A DNA stretch of 64,000 nucleotides, taken from Streptococcus sp. HMSC072G04 (GTDB lineage Bacteria; Bacillota; Bacilli; Lactobacillales; Streptococcaceae). The number at the start of each line of letters is the position of its first letter. Within the stretch, counting starts at the first letter, position 1. Of this stretch, positions 55,581 through 64,000 are shown one piece after another. The stretch lies in contig NZ_KV812007.1 of assembly GCF_001813295.1 (NCBI RefSeq), positions 1 to 64,000 on the forward strand, written 5' to 3'. Position numbers and translations under genes: made by a program. The notes beneath the pieces are model-generated. The model made no database searches. It was not told where the DNA came from and saw nothing but the letters and a program-made list of their open reading frames with translations.

Positions 55581-55682
55581 GCTTCTGTTTGCCGACCTTT
55601 GCCAAGATTTGGCGAAAAGCCGTTAAATTTTCTGACATTTATGATATAATGAGAAGACTACTAGTAAAGGAATGAATCAGTC

Positions 55683-57167
55683 ATGACATTAGTTTACCAA
55701 TCAACACGAGATGAAAAAAATACTGTAACAGCTAGTCAAGCCATCCTTCAAGGATTGGCGACAGATGGCGGTTTGTTTACCCCAGTCTCTTATTCTCAAG
55801 TAGAGCTGGATTTTGATACCCTCAAAGACGCTTCTTACCAAGAAGTGGCCAAGCTTGTTTTGTCAGCCTTTTTGGACGACTTTACAGCAGAAGAGTTGGA
55901 CTACTGTATTTCTCATGCTTATGACAGCAAGTTTGATACTCCAGCTATTGCTCCTCTTGTCAAACTCGATGGGCAGTACAACTTGGAACTCTTCCATGGT
56001 TCCACCATTGCCTTTAAAGATATGGCTTTGTCGATCTTGCCTTACTTTATGACAACAGCAGCTAAAAAGCACGGTTTGGAAAATAAAATTGTCATCTTGA
56101 CGGCGACTTCTGGAGATACAGGAAAAGCTGCTATGGCAGGTTTTGCCGATGTTCCAGGGACAGAGATCATTGTCTTTTATCCAAAAGATGGTGTCAGCAA
56201 GGTGCAAGAATTGCAAATGACGACTCAAACGGGGGACAATACCCATGTCATCGCGATCGATGGAAACTTTGACGATGCCCAAACCAATGTCAAACACATG
56301 TTCAATGATGTGGCGCTTCGTGAAAAATTAGCAACCAACAAGATGCAATTCTCATCAGCCAACTCTATGAACATTGGTCGTTTGGTGCCTCAGGTTGTCT
56401 ATTACGTATACGCCTATGCGCAATTGGTGAAGACAGGCCAAATCACAGCGGGAGAAAAAGTCAACTTTACCGTCCCAACAGGAAACTTTGGAAATATCTT
56501 AGCAGCTTTCTATGCCAAACAAATCGGTCTTCCAGTTGGAAAATTGATCTGTGCGTCAAATGAAAACAATGTCTTGACAGACTTCTTCAAAACACATGTC
56601 TATGATAAGAAACGTGAGTTCAAGGTGACCACTAGCCCATCAATGGATATTTTAGTCTCTTCAAACTTGGAACGCTTGATTTTCCACTTGGTAGGCAATG
56701 ATGCCACAAAGACCAAAGAATTGATGGAAAGCCTCGTTGCAACAGGTCAGTACCAATTGTCCAACTTTGACGCAGACATCTTAGATTTGTTTGCGGCTGC
56801 ATACGCAGATGAAGCAGAAACTGCTGCAGAGATCAAGCGGGTTTATGAAGCGTCTGATTACATCGAAGACCCTCATACAGCCGTAGCATCAGCCGTTTAT
56901 CAAAAATACCGGACCCAAACAGGGGATACTGCTAAAACAGTTATTGCCTCTACAGCAAGTCCTTACAAATTCCCAGTTGTAGCAGTAGAAGCGGTGACAG
57001 GCGAGACAGGTCTAGGCGATTTCGAAGCCTTGGCTAAATTACACACACTCTCAGGTGTTCCTGTGCCACCGGCTGTAGACGGCCTTGAAACTGCACCGGT
57101 TCGCCATCGTACAAGCGTGGCAGCCAAAGACATGCAAGCAGCCGTAGAAGACTACTTGGGACTTTAA
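55683..57167 (+). CDS. thrC: Threonine synthase
   Basis: 494 residues, the long (yeast/E. coli-like) form. PLP lysine in GSTIAFKDMALS near residue 110; the phosphate-binding TATSGDTGKAAM near 140. Converts O-phosphohomoserine to threonine. TATAAT at 55645-55650 and a moderate ribosome site (AAGGAATG). Followed by a terminator, so monocistronic. Confidence 0.97.
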   Translation: MTLVYQSTRDEKNTVTASQAILQGLATDGGLFTPVSYSQVELDFDTLKDASYQEVAKLVLSAFLDDFTAEELDYCISHAYDSKFDTPAIAPLVKLDGQYNLELFHGSTIAFKDMALSILPYFMTTAAKKHGLENKIVILTATSGDTGKAAMAGFADVPGTEIIVFYPKDGVSKVQELQMTTQTGDNTHVIAIDGNFDDAQTNVKHMFNDVALREKLATNKMQFSSANSMNIGRLVPQVVYYVYAYAQLVKTGQITAGEKVNFTVPTGNFGNILAAFYAKQIGLPVGKLICASNENNVLTDFFKTHVYDKKREFKVTTSPSMDILVSSNLERLIFHLVGNDATKTKELMESLVATGQYQLSNFDADILDLFAAAYADEAETAAEIKRVYEASDYIEDPHTAVASAVYQKYRTQTGDTAKTVIASTASPYKFPVVAVEAVTGETGLGDFEALAKLHTLSGVPVPPAVDGLETAPVRHRTSVAAKDMQAAVEDYLGL

Positions 57168-57183
57168 TTCTCTGTATTAGAAA

Positions 57184-57210
57184 GATCAAAAGAGCCGTTT
57201 GGCTCTTTTA
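57184..57210 (+). terminator. Terminator of thrC
   Basis: AAAAGAGCC / GGCTCTTTT with a four-base loop. Confidence 0.8.
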
Positions 57211-57217
57211 TATACTC

Positions 57218-58498
57218 ATGAATTCGTACAAAAAAATCTTAAACATCGCCCTTCCTGCCATGGGTGAAAATTTCTTACAAATGCTGATGGGCATGGTGGA
57301 TTCTTATTTAGTGGCTCACCTGGGCTTGATTGCCATTTCAGGTGTTTCCGTCGCAGGGAATATCATCACGATCTATCAAGCCATCTTTTTGGCACTGGGT
57401 GCGGCAGTTGCCAGTGTCATGTCCAAAAGCTTGGGCGAAAAAAATCAAGAAACCATTGCCTACCATGCGACAGAGTCACTGAAGGTGACCTTATTGTTGA
57501 GTGCTCTCTTAGGAGGGGCTTCGCTGTTATTTGGACGCCAGATGATTTCGCTGTTGGGGACTGAAGCTGCAGTAGCCGAAAGCGGGGGGATTTACCTTTC
57601 CTTGGTCGGCGGGACCATTGTTCTCTTAGGATTGATGATGACCTTGGGCTCCTTGGTTCGGGTGGCCAACAATCCACGTCTTCCTATGTATGTGAGCCTG
57701 TTGACCAATCTATTAAATGCTCTGTTCTCCTCTGTGGCCATTTTCCTTTTTGGCTGGGGCATTGTCGGCGCGGCTTTGGGGACGGTGCTGGCCCGTCTGG
57801 TGGGCGTCCTCCTCTTGTGGCAAAAGGTTCGTCTGCCCTTTGCACCCCTTCGTTGGGGATTGGATCGTAAGCTCTTGAACTTAGCACTTCCAGCTGCCGG
57901 AGAGCGCTTGATGATGCGGGCTGGAGATGTGGTGATTATCGCGATCGTGGTCGCCTTTGGAACCGAGGCAGTCGCAGGAAATGCCATCGGAGAGACCTTG
58001 ACCCAGTTTAACTACATGCCGGTGTTTGGAGTGGCCACAGCGACGGTCATGCTCGTAGCACGGAGCCTGGGTGAAGGTGATCTTGAGCAGCTTCACCGCC
58101 TTCGAAAGCAGTCTTACTGCTTGTCCTTTGTGTTGATGTTGCCCATTGCTCTGGGAGTTTTTTGGGGGGGCACTCTTCTGACCCATCTCTACACACAGGA
58201 TGTGAAAGCGGTAGAAGCTAGCCTATCGGTTGTCCTCTTTTCTTTGTTGGGAACACCATTTACAGCAGGAACGGTCATCTATACAGCTGTTTGGCAAGGC
58301 TTGGGAAATGGGAAACTTCCATTTTATGCAACGACGATTGGCATGTGGGTCATTCGAATTGGAGCCGGTTATCTGCTTGGAGTAACCCTTGGCTTTGGCC
58401 TTCCAGGGGTCTGGACGGGGACCTTGCTAGACAATGGCTTTCGTTGGCTATTTTTGAGTCAGCTATATAGACGAACAGTAGGAGAGGAGAAAAAATGA
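57218..58498 (+). CDS. MATE-family efflux transporter
   Basis: 426 residues, about 12 membrane segments, MATE domain repeats (MGENFLQMLMGMVDSYLVAHLG at the start; PAAGERLMMRAGDVVII in the second half). Exports cationic compounds with Na+ or H+. No strong ribosome site is seen before the ATG. Its stop overlaps the HAD gene by four bases, so the two form an operon. Confidence 0.92.
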   Translation: MNSYKKILNIALPAMGENFLQMLMGMVDSYLVAHLGLIAISGVSVAGNIITIYQAIFLALGAAVASVMSKSLGEKNQETIAYHATESLKVTLLLSALLGGASLLFGRQMISLLGTEAAVAESGGIYLSLVGGTIVLLGLMMTLGSLVRVANNPRLPMYVSLLTNLLNALFSSVAIFLFGWGIVGAALGTVLARLVGVLLLWQKVRLPFAPLRWGLDRKLLNLALPAAGERLMMRAGDVVIIAIVVAFGTEAVAGNAIGETLTQFNYMPVFGVATATVMLVARSLGEGDLEQLHRLRKQSYCLSFVLMLPIALGVFWGGTLLTHLYTQDVKAVEASLSVVLFSLLGTPFTAGTVIYTAVWQGLGNGKLPFYATTIGMWVIRIGAGYLLGVTLGFGLPGVWTGTLLDNGFRWLFLSQLYRRTVGEEKK

Positions 58499-59124
58499 CA
58501 AAACGATCCTTTATTTGGGATTTGGATGGGACCTTGCTGGATTCCTATGATGCTATTTTAGCAGGTCTTGAGGAAACCTATGCAACTTATCAGCTTCCGT
58601 TTGACCGAGCGAGGATCAAAGACTACATCTTGAAACATTCGGTTCAAGATCTTTTAGTAGCGGTGGCGGAGGAGCATCATCTGGATGTGACGGACTTAAA
58701 TCATCGCCGAGCTGAAAGTCTAGCAGAGAAAAATGCCCAGGTCCTTCTGATGGATGGGGCGCCTGATGTCCTAGCCTGGGGACAAGAAGCTGGAATTGAG
58801 CAGTTTGTCTATACCCATAAGGGAGAGAATGCCTTTGTCATCCTACGGGACTTGGGCCTGGAATCTTTTTTTACAGAGATTTTGACCAGTCAAAGTGGTT
58901 TTGCCCGCAAGCCTGACCCAGAAGCTGCCATGTATCTGATGGAGAAGTACGGGTTGGAGCCAGAAAATACCTACTATATTGGGGATCGGAGCCTGGATAT
59001 TGACTTTGCAAGAAATAGCCAGATTCAGAGTATCAATTTCTTGACGTCTGACTATCAAGGCAATCATCAGATGAACACCTTACTAGATATCCCAGGTATT
59101 TTAAACGCTGAAAAGAATCTGTAA
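58495..59124 (+). CDS. HAD-superfamily phosphatase (Gph/PGMB-like)
   Basis: 209 residues. Motif I DLDGTLLDS near residue 9, motif II in VYTHKG (T), motif III K in ARKPDPEA and motif IV YIGDRSLDID. Cap domain between about 15 and 80. Hydrolyses small phosphate esters; substrate unknown. Translationally coupled to the MATE gene. Confidence 0.93.
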   Translation: MTKRSFIWDLDGTLLDSYDAILAGLEETYATYQLPFDRARIKDYILKHSVQDLLVAVAEEHHLDVTDLNHRRAESLAEKNAQVLLMDGAPDVLAWGQEAGIEQFVYTHKGENAFVILRDLGLESFFTEILTSQSGFARKPDPEAAMYLMEKYGLEPENTYYIGDRSLDIDFARNSQIQSINFLTSDYQGNHQMNTLLDIPGILNAEKNL

Positions 59125-59152
59125 AGAATTTGTTTTCATTTTGAAATAAAGT

Positions 59153-59185
59153 CGTAAGCTTTCTTTAAGAAATGTCCGCTATAAT
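59153..59185 (+). promoter_or_regulatory. CiaR-type binding site and promoter of the sRNA
   Basis: CGTAAG (59153-59158), five bases, TTTAAG (59164-59169), then exactly 10 bases to TATAAT (59180-59185). This fits the CiaR direct-repeat rule TTTAAG-N5-TTTAAG, with two mismatches in the first half. Confidence 0.75.
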
Positions 59186-59191
59186 AGAATC

Positions 59192-59301
59192 ATAAACAAA
59201 GACCTCAACAAAGACCTCCTAACTTTGTTTAGAAAAATCCTAAAACTTTTCTTTTTCATAATAATCTCCCTAAGAGTCGCCAAATCAGGCGGCTTTTTTT
59301 G
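59192..59301 (+). ncRNA. CiaR-dependent small RNA (csRNA/Ccn family)
   Basis: From the predicted start to the terminator AGTCGCC / GGCGGCT with seven T (59275-59300) there is no ORF. The body contains CAAAGACCTC twice, then CTCCTAACTTTG and AATAATCTCCCTAAG. Such CU-rich single-stranded stretches and two end hairpins are features of pneumococcal csRNA1-5, which pair with ribosome sites, for example of comC. Size about 110 nucleotides. Confidence 0.8.
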
Positions 59302-59353
59302 TGTAAAAAAACAGTGCAAGCTCTTTTCCTTGCAAGAGGATATGAAATATTTT

Positions 59354-59373
59354 ATAATTGATTAGTCAATTAT
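59354..59373 (+). promoter_or_regulatory. MarR operator palindrome
   Basis: ATAATTGA / TCAATTAT arms around TTAG, 30 bases before the marR-like gene. Probable autoregulatory site. Confidence 0.65.
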
Positions 59374-59404
59374 TGATTTATCAAAAATAATACGGAGAAG
59401 GAAT

Positions 59405-59833
59405 ATGGCAGAAATAAATGATTTGCTCTACCAACTACGTTTGGCAGATCAATCAACTACGCAACTTTTTGAAAAGCGCCTAGGGATTAGCTTAACGCGT
59501 TATCAAATTTTGCAGGATTTATTAGAACAAGCGCCTTGCAATCAGATCGCGGTTCAGGAACGCTTGCAGATTGATCCAGCGGCCTTAACCCGGCATTTCA
59601 AAATATTGGAAAAGGAAGGGTTTGTCCATCGGAGTCGAAATCCAAAAAACCAGCGGGAAATCTTAATTCATTTGACGGATACGGCCTATAATCGTTTGGT
59701 CAAACATCCCCCTCGCCATCATGTGGCGGTGAAAGAACAGATGAGTCGGATTTTGACTGCTCAAGAACAAGAGCAATTTTCTTACCTGCTGGACAAATTA
59801 GTATCTGGCATTGAACAAATAACAGTCGAATAA
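59405..59833 (+). CDS. MarR-family transcriptional regulator
   Basis: 142 residues with the winged HTH at about 30-100 (CNQIAVQERLQIDPAALTRHFKILEKEGFVHR) and dimerising end helices. Good ribosome site ACGGAGAAGG. Probably controls itself and the DUF1304 gene 16 bases downstream. Confidence 0.92.
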   Translation: MAEINDLLYQLRLADQSTTQLFEKRLGISLTRYQILQDLLEQAPCNQIAVQERLQIDPAALTRHFKILEKEGFVHRSRNPKNQREILIHLTDTAYNRLVKHPPRHHVAVKEQMSRILTAQEQEQFSYLLDKLVSGIEQITVE

Positions 59834-59848
59834 AAAGGAGAATCTACG

Positions 59849-60211
59849 ATGTCATTACTGACGATTATTTTAGCAAGTCTTGCTGCACTGGAGCATTTAT
59901 ATATTTTTTATTTGGAGAGCATCAGAACCACATCTGATACCACAAGTCGGGTTTTCAACATGGATAAAGAAGAACTCGTCCGCCCATCTGTGACCTCTTT
60001 ATTTAAGAATCAAGGAATATACAATGCCTTGATTGGTGTCTTCCTCTTGTATGGATTGTTTGTCTCTAAAAATAGTGAAGTTGTTACGATTTTTGTGCTC
60101 TTTATTATTGGAGCAGCGGCCTACGGTGCGATGACAGCCAATAAAAAGATTATCTTGACCCAAGGCGGTCCTGCAATTTTAGCTTTGTTGAGTATCCTAT
60201 TTTTGGGATAA
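59849..60211 (+). CDS. DUF1304 family membrane protein
   Basis: 120 residues, four hydrophobic segments. Begins with LASLAALEHLYIFYLE and has FNMD and NQGIYNALIG, the DUF1304 pattern. AAAAGGAG ribosome site. DUF1304 proteins often follow MarR regulators; function unknown. Confidence 0.9.
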   Translation: MSLLTIILASLAALEHLYIFYLESIRTTSDTTSRVFNMDKEELVRPSVTSLFKNQGIYNALIGVFLLYGLFVSKNSEVVTIFVLFIIGAAAYGAMTANKKIILTQGGPAILALLSILFLG

Positions 60212-60293
60212 AAAGGACGTGCCGATAGGAATCTTTGAGCTGATTTTATTAAATTAGTGTAGAAAAAAGTATAAAAAAAGACTAAAAATTTTA

Positions 60294-60321
60294 TTGACTT
60301 TCGAAAAAAAAGGGTTATAAT
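60294..60321 (+). promoter_or_regulatory. trp operon promoter
   Basis: TTGACT (60294-60299), 16-base spacer, TATAAT (60316-60321). Confidence 0.8.
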
Positions 60322-60339
60322 GGTAGCAACAGAAAAGTA

Positions 60340-60576
60340 ATGAGTCGGCTATTTTCAGGGAGCTTGTGGGAATTGTGAACAAGCAATAGCGACTGATGAA
60401 AATTGGACTGTTATGATCAATGAATTCTAACCCATGTGAATTCGGTTGGCACCCCTTACCGTGCAACTCCTTGATAGAGGAGATAGAGATGTAGGGAAAG
60501 ACCAGCTAATTTTCCCTATAAAAGAGGTGGCACCGCGGACACTACGCCCTCACACAGTTTTTGTGTGAGGGCTTTT
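60340..60576 (+). promoter_or_regulatory. T-box riboswitch of the trp operon
   Basis: The T-box core GAGGTGGCACCGCGG is at 60524-60538, followed by the terminator GCCCTCACACAG / TGTGTGAGGGC and TTTT (60546-60576). Upstream is the long stem I with ATTGGACTG, where a UGG specifier would suit tryptophan. Uncharged tRNA-Trp should promote read-through into trpE. The specifier codon is inferred from the genes downstream. Beyond it, 60577-60725 holds repeats of CCTTAGCAAGC and no gene. Confidence 0.92.
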
Positions 60577-60725
60577 CTATGTGCCTTAGCAAGCAAAGCG
60601 AGCTTAGGCACATTGATCCCAAAGCGCAAACAGAGCGATGGGATAACCTTGATCGCCTTAGCAAGCGAAGTAGGGTGCGGTTGAATTCCTTAGAATAAAA
60701 GAGTTCTAGAAGAGAGGTTTCTGAT

Positions 60726-62084
60726 ATGAAAAAAGTTTTATCTGCTGATGTGTTGAGTCCAATTTTGGCTTATATGCGATTGGATGCGCCCCATAAAATG
60801 ATCTTGGAGTCGATCCCTCGTGAAAAAGAGAATGCGCGTTTTTCAATTGTAGCCTATCGGCCGGTCAGTGAAGTCAAGTTTGAAAATGGCGTCCTCTATA
60901 ACAATGATCAAATTGTTGAAGAGGATCCTTTGGACTTTTTGAATCGCATCACGGTCAAAAGGAAAACTTCAGAAGAGCTTCCTTTTAACGGTGGGGCAAT
61001 TGGATTTGTCGGCTATGACTTGATTGGCCTCTATGAGAACATTGGTTCCATTCCGGAAGATACGATCGGCACACCTGATCTCCATTTTTTCTTATATGAA
61101 AGCTATGTGATTTTTGATCACAAAAAGGAAAAGGTCTATGTGGTGGAAGAGAACCTCTATAGTGGACGGAGTGAAGCAGAGCAAGCGTCGAGCTTGGAGC
61201 AAGTATTAGCGCAATTGGCAAGACCTGCAAAAGAAGAGTTTCAGGACAAGGACCTGCATGCGCTTCATTTCCACAATCATTTGGAGCAAAAAGAGTTTGA
61301 GGAAATGGTGGCCCTAGCGCGGGACTATATTCGAAAAGGAGATATGTTCCAATGCGTGCTCAGTCAACGTTTTTCAGCTGATTTTTCAGGTAAACCATTG
61401 GATTATTACCGCAATTTGCGCGTGACCAACCCTTCGAATTATCTCTACTTTTATGATTTTGGGGAGTACCAAATTATCGGTGCCAGTCCAGAAAGTCTGG
61501 TGTCGGTCAAGGATCGAGTGGTGACGACCAATCCCATTGCTGGCACACGTCCCAGAGGGATCGATGAAGAGGCTGATCGGCAATTGGCAGCTGATTTGGC
61601 AGGGGATCCAAAAGAAGTCGCAGAGCACCGGATGTTGGTGGATCTAGGGCGAAACGATATTGGGCGTATCGCTCAAAATGGGTCAGTTGAAGTGACCAAA
61701 TATATGGAAGTGGAATTCTTTCGTTATGTGATGCACCTGACGAGTGTGGTCAAGGGGCAATTACTTCCTGGACTAGCCTCCATTGAGGCTCTGAAGGCGA
61801 CTCTTCCAGCTGGGACCGTTTCGGGTGCTCCCAAGATTCGAGCCATGAAGCGGATCTATGAAGCAGAAAAAGAGAAACGCGGGGTCTATGCGGGTGCTAT
61901 TGGCTATCTCTCTGTGACGGGGGATCTCGATTTTGCTATTGCGATTCGAACCATGATCCTCAAAAATAAGAAGGCTTATGTGCAGGCAGGAGCAGGAATC
62001 GTTTATGATTCGATCGCTGAAAATGAATACCAAGAAACCGTCAATAAGGCAAAATCAATGACAAGGATTGGAGAAGAAGGATGA
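60726..62084 (+). CDS. trpE: Anthranilate synthase component I
   Basis: 452 residues. The chorismate-binding domain fills the C-terminal two thirds ([57 protein letters not shown]). The Trp-feedback site should be in the N-terminal part. Works with TrpG to form anthranilate from chorismate. Overlaps the next gene by four bases; AGAAGAGAGG precedes its start. Confidence 0.97.
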   Translation: MKKVLSADVLSPILAYMRLDAPHKMILESIPREKENARFSIVAYRPVSEVKFENGVLYNNDQIVEEDPLDFLNRITVKRKTSEELPFNGGAIGFVGYDLIGLYENIGSIPEDTIGTPDLHFFLYESYVIFDHKKEKVYVVEENLYSGRSEAEQASSLEQVLAQLARPAKEEFQDKDLHALHFHNHLEQKEFEEMVALARDYIRKGDMFQCVLSQRFSADFSGKPLDYYRNLRVTNPSNYLYFYDFGEYQIIGASPESLVSVKDRVVTTNPIAGTRPRGIDEEADRQLAADLAGDPKEVAEHRMLVDLGRNDIGRIAQNGSVEVTKYMEVEFFRYVMHLTSVVKGQLLPGLASIEALKATLPAGTVSGAPKIRAMKRIYEAEKEKRGVYAGAIGYLSVTGDLDFAIAIRTMILKNKKAYVQAGAGIVYDSIAENEYQETVNKAKSMTRIGEEG

Positions 62085-63655
62085 TTTTATTAGTCGATAA
62101 TTACGATTCATTTACCTACAATTTAGCACAGTATATCGGAAAATTTGATGAGGTCCAGGTGCTTCGAAATGATGATCCGGATTTGTACCAAGTTGCCCAA
62201 GAAGCAGATGCCTTGGTCTTTTCTCCAGGTCCAGGTTGGCCAAAGGACGCGGGCAAGATGGAGGAGATGATCCGAGATTTCGCAGGGGTCAAACCAATCT
62301 TGGGGATTTGCTTGGGGCATCAAGCGATTGCGGAAGTTTTTGGAGGGCGCTTGGGATTGGCACCACAGGTCATGCATGGCAAACAAAGCCAGATCCAGCT
62401 AGAACCTCCCTCTCCGCTATACGCGGGTGTCGCAAAAGAAGTCCCAGTTATGCGCTACCATTCGCTGACGATTGAAGACATGCCAGAGGATTTTGTCATT
62501 ACCTCTCGAACGACGGATGATCAAGCGATTATGGGAATTCAACACCGTAGCTTACCGATTTATGGTTTTCAATACCATCCAGAAAGTATCGGGACGCCAG
62601 ATGGGCTCAAGACCATCGAAAATTTTGTCAAACTAGTCAAGGAGCGGAAGATGAAACAAGTGCTTGCAAAAGTAGCGGAAGGAATGGATCTAACCAGTGC
62701 AGAGTTAGAGGCTGCTATGGAGGAAGTCGTTGCTGGTCGTGCTTCAGAAGCACAGGTGACGGCCCTTCTTCTAGGCCTCAAAATGAAGGGGGAAACGGTT
62801 GAAGAGCGGACGGCTATTGCAAAAGTGATGCAGGCCTATGCAGTCGCTATTCCTACAGAAGTTCAAGGAGCAATGGACAATTGTGGAACGGGGGGCGATC
62901 GTTCTTATAGTTTCAATATTTCAACAACAGCTGCCTTCGTCCTTGCTGGTGGCGGCATCAAGATGGCGAAACACGGAAATCGTTCGATCTCTTCTAAATC
63001 TGGTTCTGCGGATGTGCTAGAAGCGCTAGGGATTAACCTTGATTTGGGTCCAAAAGACTTGGGACGAGTGTTTGAAAAGGCGGGAATTGTCTTCCTATTT
63101 GCCAAAAATCTACATCCTGGCATGCGCTATATTATGCCCGCTCGCTTGGCATTAGGGGTTCCAACGGTGATGAACTTAACCGGTCCTCTTATCAATCCGA
63201 TTCCTCTAGAAACCCAGCTATTGGGAACCAGTCGTCCGGATATGCTGGAAAGTACGGCAGAGATTCTAAAGAATTTAGGTCGAAAACGCGCAGTGGTAGT
63301 GAGTGGTCCACAAGGTTTGGATGAGGCAGGCCTTGATGGAGAAACCCAGCTGGCTATTCTGGAAAATGGACAGGTTACCTTATCTAGCTTTCAACCAGAA
63401 GATATAGGAATGGAGCGCATCGAAATTGATCAAGTACGTGGTGGAGACGCCAAACGCAATGCGGAAATTTTGCTCAGTGTCTTGAAGAATGAAGCAAGTC
63501 CCTTCTTAGAGGTGACTGTCTTGAATGCTGGCCTTGGTTTTTATGCCAACGGCAAGGTAGATTCTATCAAGGAGGGGATTGCCTTGGCACGTGAAGTGAT
63601 TGCCAGTGGGGCTGCCCTTGAGAAATTGAGATTATTACAGGAGTATCAAAAATGA
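62081..63655 (+). CDS. trpGD: Fused anthranilate synthase II - phosphoribosyltransferase (TrpGD)
   Basis: 524 residues. Residues 1-188: class I glutamine amidotransferase with Cys in GICLGHQAI (near 78) and His-x-Glu in FQYHPES. From about residue 190 ([15 protein letters not shown]) to the end: TrpD with [29 protein letters not shown] and NLTGPLINP. No stop lies between them, and the ATG that would start TrpD is in frame. Gives ammonia for TrpE and then joins anthranilate to PRPP. Four-base overlaps on both sides. Confidence 0.95.
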   Translation: MILLVDNYDSFTYNLAQYIGKFDEVQVLRNDDPDLYQVAQEADALVFSPGPGWPKDAGKMEEMIRDFAGVKPILGICLGHQAIAEVFGGRLGLAPQVMHGKQSQIQLEPPSPLYAGVAKEVPVMRYHSLTIEDMPEDFVITSRTTDDQAIMGIQHRSLPIYGFQYHPESIGTPDGLKTIENFVKLVKERKMKQVLAKVAEGMDLTSAELEAAMEEVVAGRASEAQVTALLLGLKMKGETVEERTAIAKVMQAYAVAIPTEVQGAMDNCGTGGDRSYSFNISTTAAFVLAGGGIKMAKHGNRSISSKSGSADVLEALGINLDLGPKDLGRVFEKAGIVFLFAKNLHPGMRYIMPARLALGVPTVMNLTGPLINPIPLETQLLGTSRPDMLESTAEILKNLGRKRAVVVSGPQGLDEAGLDGETQLAILENGQVTLSSFQPEDIGMERIEIDQVRGGDAKRNAEILLSVLKNEASPFLEVTVLNAGLGFYANGKVDSIKEGIALAREVIASGAALEKLRLLQEYQK

Positions 63656-64000
63656 GTCAAGAATTCTTGCCAAAGATTCTAAAGGAAAAGGCGCGTGAAG
63701 TGGCTGAGATGAAAGAAGAGGAACTCCAACCTTTGCGCGAGACCTACCGCCTGTATGATTACCTAAAGAGTCATCCAGAAAAGCTTCAGGTCATTGCGGA
63801 AGTGAAAAAGGCTAGCCCGAGTCTGGGAGATATTCATGTCGATGTGGATATCGTCGCGCAGGCTAAGACTTACGAAGAAAATGGGGCCGTGATGATTTCT
63901 GTCTTGACTGATGAAGTGTTTTTCAAGGGCAGTATCGAGTATCTCCGGGAAATATCTAGTCAAGTACGTATCCCCACCCTCAACAAAGATTTCATTGTGG
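63652..64000 (+). CDS. trpC: Indole-3-glycerol-phosphate synthase, N-terminal part
   Basis: Starts ATGAGTCAAGAA overlapping the trpGD stop; 116 codons are visible before the window ends. [15 protein letters not shown] holds the first catalytic Lys (normally KxSPS), and [15 protein letters not shown] and LNKDFIV follow as in TrpC. Third step of the pathway after TrpD/TrpF. Confidence 0.95.
   Translation, partial: MSQEFLPKILKEKAREVAEMKEEELQPLRETYRLYDYLKSHPEKLQVIAEVKKASPSLGDIHVDVDIVAQAKTYEENGAVMISVLTDEVFFKGSIEYLREISSQVRIPTLNKDFIV

Overview
The window reads as a Gram-positive, low-GC chromosome from a Mitis-group Streptococcus. The anchors on the right are an ordinary streptococcal core: rpmG-rpmF, ilvD, a PyrR-controlled uracil permease, hisS, thrC, a CiaR-type small RNA and a T-box-led trp operon. 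Their base composition is clearly richer in G+C than the AT-rich accessory half. I cannot fix the species; intergenic repeats and neighbourhood would suit S. parasanguinis, S. sanguinis, S. oralis or a relative.

Region 1 (1-21384) is most of a Tn916-family conjugative transposon read backwards: orf8, orf7, orf9, orf6, tet(M) with its leader, then the transfer genes orf13 to orf24 and the int-distal end. The int/xis end lies before base 1. A complete Tn917 (1594-6859; tnpA, tnpR, erm(B) with its leader peptide) sits inside orf9 with a 5-bp target duplication, which is the Tn3872 arrangement: tetracycline plus macrolide-lincosamide-streptogramin B resistance on a self-transmissible element. The element ends in the T-run of the terminator of a small XRE regulator gene.

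Region 2 (21385-32435) holds that regulator, a large cell-wall-anchored surface protein with a SEC10/PgrA-type domain, a hybrid IS30/IS630 transposase remnant, and a probable quorum-sensing bacteriocin locus: TprA/PlcR-like regulator, short secreted peptide, lactococcin-972-like bacteriocin, a bacteriocin-associated membrane protein and its ABC ATPase.

Region 3 (about 32436-45808) looks like a 13.4-kb integrated defence island bounded by a 16-bp exact direct repeat. It carries a tyrosine recombinase, a Thoeris pair (thsB TIR, thsA SIR2-SLOG) lying between perfect 30-bp inverted repeats, a PezAT toxin-antitoxin directly followed by a Gabija-like pair (gajA, gajB) and an unknown third gene. Then comes a segment between two 156-bp direct repeats carrying a MerR regulator, a thiolase fragment, a short-chain dehydrogenase, a Fic toxin with antitoxin, and an unknown gene. 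The most unusual signal is the recombinase beside a Thoeris cassette with long perfect inverted repeats, which could make the cassette invertible.

Region 4 (45809-49415) holds a short ORF, an ABC-2 exporter (ATPase and two permeases) and a short Cys-containing ORF, then four GTAGTGA repeats beside the 3' end of rpmG that look like the arm of an integrated element.

Region 5 (49416-64000) is core metabolism: L33/L32, branched-chain amino acid synthesis, uracil uptake, a frameshifted Fe-S assembly gene, HisRS, threonine synthase, a MATE pump with a HAD phosphatase, a MarR/DUF1304 pair, and trpE-trpGD(fused)-trpC, cut by the window end.
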